The notes beneath the pieces are model-generated. The model saw only the letters and a list, made by a program, of their open reading frames with translations, had not been told where the DNA came from and did not search any database. From Siphonodentalium dalli (Eukaryota; Mollusca; Scaphopoda; Gadilida; Siphonodentaliidae): a DNA stretch of 64,000 nt. The position numbers and the translations under genes were made by a program. Position 1 is the first letter of the stretch; every line of letters begins with the position of its first letter. Positions 58,189-64,000 of this stretch are shown piece by piece. The DNA lies in assembly GCA_032622095.1 (NCBI GenBank), contig CP136063.1, positions 25,360,987 to 25,424,986 of the forward strand, written 5' to 3'.

Positions 58189-60157
58189 CCTCACCAAAAA
58201 CGGCTAACATAAAACTAAGTTAGATCTAACCTGAAATTCTTATAAGACGGTCACCGACGATCTAACGTCGAAATTTAACTGTCAAAAGTGAGATGGGCGG
58301 AGCTATAAAACTAACATATTTCACGTGTGCTCAGCTTAGAAGACTGCAAAGTAGTTCTACCTTAGAAAATCCCCATTAAAACAACTATAAAATTTCACGT
58401 ATGCTTTATGTTAGAAAATTTCTACCTTAGTTCTACGTTAGACAAAATCGCACATGTGTCCGAATGTGTCGAGTGATGCAGAACACAGATTAATTAACTT
58501 TCGATAGGTTAAATATATTAAATACCATGCAGCTAGCTTTATAATGTAACAAAAACAATTTCACATATAATACAATATATATTTCTTTTCAAGACTATAT
58601 AATAAATAATATAATAAATACATGGAATATCAATACAAATCAATACCAACAACACATTGCACTTAATATGATTTAATTTATATATAGCGGAGAAACTTTA
58701 AATATTTTGCTTCCTCCACAGTTGATTGATCACATTCGACATAGTTTCCTTAAATTTGGGCATTTCGGTTTTGTTTTTCTTCCTGAAATTGGATTGTATT
58801 TGTTGCCAAAATTTAGGCAATTTATATAAGTGGTTTTCCCATTTATGACCGAATTATGCATATTTAAGTTAATAGAAATCCGATTTGTTGTATGTATGTG
58901 TATATACGTACACTTTACATTATGTTAATAAAACTACTTTGAAATTTTCATTAGAGACATATATATAATTTGTATGGCTTGAATCATGCACAGGAGCTTG
59001 TCATAACGTGCTCCGCTATATTTTATCACAGGCATTTCTGAAAATATCATTTCTAAAAAAAATATCGCACAAAACAAATAAAAATTTATTTTTTGTTGTG
59101 TTATATTTTTTTAGAAACAATCTTGTCAGAAATTCCAACGGCTGCAGTCATGGGCAATTGTGATAGGCCTGCGTGATTTCTGCAATACTCGTGTGTATGC
59201 AACTATGCATGCATATTATATGCATGTATGATGTATCCATATGAGATATAATTATAATGTACATTAATCGGGAGTGCGGCCTACACTTGTTATTTTACGC
59301 TTCGCTAAATGGTGCTATCCAGCGATGTGTACTGCATTAGACATTTTATTTTGCAAATTATCTACATAGTGCATGCATGTTATTTTGCAGCCAGTTTTAT
59401 ACACACGTGACGAGTATACTAGTGAATTATATATATTTATGACAAAATACCTCATCATTTTCTAAATATTAACACTACCGTACCGTACTTAATTGAAAAT
59501 TGTTTCTAAATTAATAAATAGCATCACACAATGTAGACAATCATTGCTGATTATAATGCAGTGCATATCCGCTGATTGTACCATTTAGCAATGCGTAGAC
59601 ACATAATTAATGTATTCGTGGTTCAACAACTTTAGAGTTATCAATCTTGCATGCTCTTGGACCAAATGATTTGCGATTGGTGTCATTATAACAGTAGAGT
59701 TACCACACTTGGTCTATCAACAATGTCCACGTTCCACCAATAATGCACAATTCCATCGATTATGCGGCAGCATCATAGTGTGTGACAAACTCCAGGCAGA
59801 GTTATCTCCCATCGCTACGCTGGATATCATATCGCAGCGATAGCGTAGAGGGCGCTGTATGGAGTTTGAGTGTGTGATACATAGAGAGAAGAACGTGGAA
59901 GAAGATGAGCTCAGTTGACACAAATATTGTGACGACTGCCTGGGGTATACAATATACAGTTATTGACTGATATGGAGGGAGTTTTGTTATACGTGCATGT
60001 TCAATGTGAAGAAAGAAGACAGTCCATTGGGTCGACATGCTGGCTTGCGAGTTATTACACGTACCTGTACCGACTTCATATATAATCTGTCGCCTTTTTC
60101 AAGAAGAAAAACTACCTTCTCATTATCAAAGACTGAGGTCAATTTAAAGTTTGGTGC
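58189..60157. other. Unassigned AT-rich sequence
   Basis: Short frames only. A diffuse internal similarity (TTCTACCTTAGAAAAT and ATTTCTACCTTAGTTC, about 58355-58440) is visible. No gene, RNA or element boundary recognised. Confidence 0.5.
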
Positions 60158-60158
60158 A

Positions 60159-60179
60159 CCCCCCCCCCCCCCCCCCCCC
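60159..60179 (+). repeat. Poly-C tract, 21 bases
   Basis: An uninterrupted run of 21 C in an AT-rich region. The exact length is uncertain, as homopolymers of this length are prone to sequencing error. Confidence 0.85.
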
Positions 60180-60400
60180 TTGGATCCAAATTTTCCAAAT
60201 CAACTGCCCTAAAAATTCCAAATTTTGGAAATTCCATATGCACCCCCTCCCCGTTGGGGTCCAAATTTTCCAAATCTACATCTACTATTCTAAAATATTT
60301 CCAATTTTTGGAAATTCTGTAGTTCCATTTGCACAACCCATCATTGGGATAAATTTTCCAACAGGATATTCCAGATATTTCGGAACTTTTCAACTAGTCA
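60180..60400. repeat. Degenerate repeats of CCAAATTTTCCAAAT / CCAAATTTTGGAAATTCC
   Basis: A module of about 75-80 bp occurs about two and a half times: GGATCCAAATTTTCCAAATC then a CCAAATTTTGGAAATTCC palindrome (60185-60235), repeated from about 60255 and partly from about 60345. A C-rich stretch precedes the first two modules (poly-C and CACCCCCTCCCCG). The frames at 60151-60486 and 60139-60393 follow from this repetition and are not called as genes. Confidence 0.65.
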
Positions 60401-60489
60401 CCCACCTAGGAGACCAATTTGCCAACTTAGTAGTATTACTTTATGTGGGCTTTTTTGACTTTATTGGGCGGGCTTTTCAAAATTGAATG

Positions 60490-61325
60490 AAATGATATAT
60501 ATCAATAAATAAATACGTAAAATACATCATAATAATACATCAATAATCATAAAATACTATAAAATACAAAAGTTACACAAACTCGTTAAAGACATATATA
60601 TGTGGGCAATTTCACGAAGTTGTACTATATTGAGACCCTCGGTGATATCGGAACAAAATATAAACCCAATTTTAAATTTAGCATATGAATTAATAATAGT
60701 TTTTCTTTCGACATTAATGATTGTTTTTAAAAAAACATCATCCTAAAACTTGAAGGTTTATATACATGAGCCGGTCTTGTGTACATGCATGAGGATTAAC
60801 GGAATTTTGGAACATTATATATTTGGGCCCTATAATAAAAGTATGATTGTTGACAGAGTTTTTGGAATAACATGCAAGATGTCGCAAGTGTTATATATTT
60901 CCAAATTAATTAGATTCAAACTTATAACGAAATAGACATATTGCATAGTATGATTATAAAAAATAAATTCTGGTTTGTCGCTGAAGAGCGTTGTTGGTTA
61001 TCATGTCCCCGAAGCAGGAAGCAGGAAGCTGTTGGCGGTAGGTGGTTTGTTCTTTGTTCTTTGTCTTGTGTCTTGTTGTTGTCATTGGGATGAGTCAGTG
61101 CTGTGTGTAGCCGGGATGGGCCATCTGGGCGTCTCTGCTGTTTCCAGGAGGTGTATTTGGCGTCTCTGAGAGGATGAGGTGGAAGGTTGAAGAGGCGGAT
61201 GCATCTTGGTGTTGTGGTGCCTGAAATGGTAGAGAGGGGATACTCGTAGTTAATTCAGTACATAGTCGCGGGATTTACTTGTTTATTGGCCCCTAATTCA
61301 CCTAGGTCTAAATGTCATTATATGC
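60490..61325. other. Unassigned sequence
   Basis: AT-rich left half. The right half has short repeats (GAAGCAGGAAGCAGGAAGC near 61012 and TTGTTCTTTGTTCTTTG near 61047) and a 64-codon frame at 60975-61169 without a domain. Confidence 0.5.
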
Positions 61326-61328
61326 CGA

Positions 61329-61584
61329 TAGCTACTATCTGATACTGATGCAGAGCCATGGTTACCTAGCCTGGAGGCTGTTTTGCCGTAATTTGATTTG
61401 TCGTATTGTTAAATATGATTAAATATATAATTTGCTCGGTGCACCTGTCCCTAAGTGACAATATGGCCAACGACTGGGTAAGGCTACTCTCTGATACCGA
61501 TGCATAACCATGGTTACCGAGCCTGGAGGGTAAGACTACTCTCAGAAACCGATGCATAGCCGCGGTTATCGAGCTTGAGGGTAG
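61329..61584. repeat. 52-bp repeat, two tandem copies plus one upstream copy
   Basis: AGGCTACTCTCTGATACCGA then TGCATAACCATGGTTACCGA and GCCTGGAGGGTA at 61481-61532, repeated with about ten changes at 61533-61584. A third copy lies at about 61329-61379, separated by about 100 bp of unrelated sequence. All copies keep the CCATGGTTACC/CCGCGGTTATC palindromic core. The 82-codon minus-strand frame 61366-61614 reads through it. Confidence 0.8.
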
Positions 61585-61599
61585 ACGTGCCAGTTGGAG

Positions 61600-64000
61600 A
61601 AAAGACGTTTGCATGGAACCACAAAAGTATCGCGTGTTTGTACTTGTAGAATGTTTTCCATTGATTTATCGTTTAGCGTTATTATCAATGATAATGATGA
61701 GAGATTAGTCTATATATGTATCATAAAGCTACAATATATCAAACACTTCGACAGTTAGCTGACCATATCACACGTTCTCATATGTACTCAGATATAGCAA
61801 GTAGCCCTGCTTACGTTATATTATATATATACATCAATTAAATTTGATCTCAATGGCACGGTCAGTCCTTGTGTAATTTGACCATAGACATATATTGCTA
61901 ATGATACCAGCGGTGAATACATTATGTAATATGTCCAGGCATCTAACAATCGGTTGTAAATGATTACCAGACCAGGGTGTAAGGGCGACCTCCGGGCGGG
62001 CACGCAAATCCTTTCGCAGCAGATTACCAGATGTGGTTTATTCAGAGTTTTATAGCCACAGGAGGCCATAACAAATGCACAGGTCTATAGTATGAAGAAC
62101 TACCACAGAACTATACCACAGATGCAAAACACGGATATGAGGTACGTTCTGTTGTTATCAATTTAATTTCAACATTTTATAATTTTACAATATTGCGACA
62201 CTCTGCATACGTTCAACTAACCGAGTACCGATATACAATGTACTTTATATAAATAAAGTAATCATAGCCGTACGGACCATGGGCTGTGGGGACTGCGTGT
62301 TGAAAGCTACAAATTCGGACAATGTTCGGGCAAATTGGAGATATTTTCTGTAAAATTCGGACAATTTTCTGGCAAATTTAATGATATTTCAGGGGGAAAT
62401 CGTGGCAATATTTTTCACATTTATGCCCAAATTATTCAAATTTAAGATTAATTTGAATGTATTTTGTTATATTTCTATGTATATACAAGATGTATATACT
62501 ACAAAAGCTGCGTTACAACGATGAATATATCATGTACACAAATTCGGGCACAAATATCTACCTACAAATTCGGGCGCCCGTACGGCTATGAAAGTAATGA
62601 AGTAAGACACATGTGGTCATCGATGACTTTATTTGAGGATACACGTTTTATTTGTCTATAATCACTATAACGAGTGTGTTCAGTAATTCCTTATCACTCT
62701 TCGTCGGCATCGATACACGCATGTGCGCATATATATACACAGTATTTCAATTTTATTAACAATTATGTATATCTCTTTTCCAGATATAAGTTCGATCGAA
62801 CAAGAAAGAATATCAAAAGCTATCGACAGGACACTTCGGAATGGTGCAAAAATCAAACGTGTTGTGACCGCTCTCCCATGCATGACTCGGAAGTGATCGG
62901 GAATTTTACAGAACAATTACCCAATATAAGCTGTGCATGGTTGTATGAAATGTGACGATAAACGCTGAATGCCAAAGGATGTACATATATATGGATATTA
63001 ATAAATGCAAAAGCTGTACTGGACCACTGGAAGCAAGAACTAATACGAATGTTTATCTAAAATGCTTATACATCTATCTGGAACAGTATTTCGCTGTGCG
63101 TTCGTTGTGTCAGTATCATTATGTGCGTCTGGACGTTACTGTTTGATAACAGGACGGAAATACACGTGGGCTTCCTCAATGTCCGCATGCAGTAACTACA
63201 TGAGATTTCTCTACCCCAAAAAACATATGTGAATATGGTACTCATAAAAGTGTTGTGATTGTGAAATTTGGGGACTATACTCCGACACTATACATAGTGA
63301 GTCGAGGTCACACACATGTATTATTCTAAAAAGGAACATAATTCTCGGACTTAATACGTTGAAGGAACTGTTAGCAAAACATAGTTTATTCCTCTTTTAG
63401 ACTCATTATATCGGACTGTTTCTGGATCTTATTTTAAAACATAACATGTTGGAAATTAGAACCCATCTATATCGGTATAATCTGGCTTCAATTTTAACCA
63501 AAGATTTCATAGTGGGGTCTCCCCATTGTTGAGTGTTTTGCTTATAGCACACTCTTTATGCACTGTACTGTATAATAATATGGCTTTTGTTTACTAACAA
63601 GGCATACGATCGTGACAATAATATGCTATCTATGCAATATTTTGGATTTGTATAAGAACAAAATATGTTTGTATTTTAATATTCTTTCTGTTTATGGCGG
63701 TTTTAACGGATATGACTTTTTAAACACAATACCCAGCGCGAAGGTCATCCGTATTTTTAATTGAATAACTTATAGCACCATATACAATGTAAGCCTATTT
63801 TCATATGTTTCTGTGTTTAATTTTTCAAGGATATATCCATGGCTCCAGACCGAGTTACAACATATTTACATTTTTCATATAAAAATCTATAGTTAGATCA
63901 TTAGTATGTAGAAATTATAGCAACATATTAAGTATGTTTATAACGCAGTCTCTTTCAACGTGTTCATATTTATCATGTGAAACATAACTTTTATACACCA
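61600..64000. other. Unassigned AT-rich right end of the window
   Basis: No gene recognised. A diverged tandem pair near 62309-62390 (AAATTCGGACAATGTTCGGGC and AAATTCGGACAATTTTCTGGC) is visible. A TTTTCCAG followed by an open stretch at about 62785-62955 could be a splice acceptor and exon, but its protein has no domain I know, so it stays unassigned. Confidence 0.45.

Noticed and set aside
62674-62955. Possible exon preceded by TTTTCCAG
   Set aside because: A single acceptor-like signal and a domain-free frame are not enough to call a gene; mentioned only in the unassigned region.

Overview
The window looks like non-coding, repeat-dominated DNA from an animal genome. No intact gene with confident function is visible. 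The gene fragments present are a C2H2 zinc-finger array, retroelement gag, a tyrosine recombinase of the DIRS/Crypton-like kind and an SGNH-like ORF. All but the SGNH-like ORF are visibly broken, and that ORF is open but functionally unproven. The mix of TA-, TTAA- and 8-bp-TSD DNA transposons, and the style of the gag and recombinase fragments, remind me most of marine invertebrates, probably molluscs. That assignment is inference from memory, not a search result. There is no bacterial gene organisation.

Left arm (1-14345): a graveyard of mobile elements. A degraded gag-like ORF with an in-frame 30-bp minisatellite lies at 2373-3521, and a possible non-LTR retroelement 3' tail near 5760. A 1956-bp TA-flanked inverted-repeat element (6336-8291) carries another inverted-repeat element nested inside it. 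A tyrosine-recombinase fragment (9466-9633) is followed directly by a 457-bp TTAA-flanked piggyBac-like element holding two long hairpins. Then come a foldback element (10587-11122), a frameshifted LTR-retrotransposon gag (11551-12540), a minisatellite split around an SGNH-like ORF (12600-13535), and a 184-bp TA-flanked hairpin MITE whose ends match those of the 1956-bp element.

Centre (14346-53395): one giant satellite array with a 53-bp unit, about 36.8 kb of satellite or roughly 700 units. It is organised into multi-kilobase higher-order repeats (offsets of 1311, 1679, 2888, 2996, 3726, 4991, 6617 and 8717 bp) marked by shared small indels. Two non-autonomous hAT-like elements (49570-50694 and 51516-52603) sit in its right part, each with a perfect 8-bp target duplication made of satellite sequence. 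The long minus-strand reading frames across the array are a by-product: the main unit type has no stop in any minus-strand frame, and the consensus has no ATG on that strand.

Right arm (53396-64000): AT-rich DNA with a 33-bp minisatellite, a cluster of TTAAGC palindromes, the broken zinc-finger array (minus strand), two more copies of the foldback family in opposite orientations, a 21-base poly-C tract with degenerate repeats, and a 52-bp repeat. The rest is unassigned.
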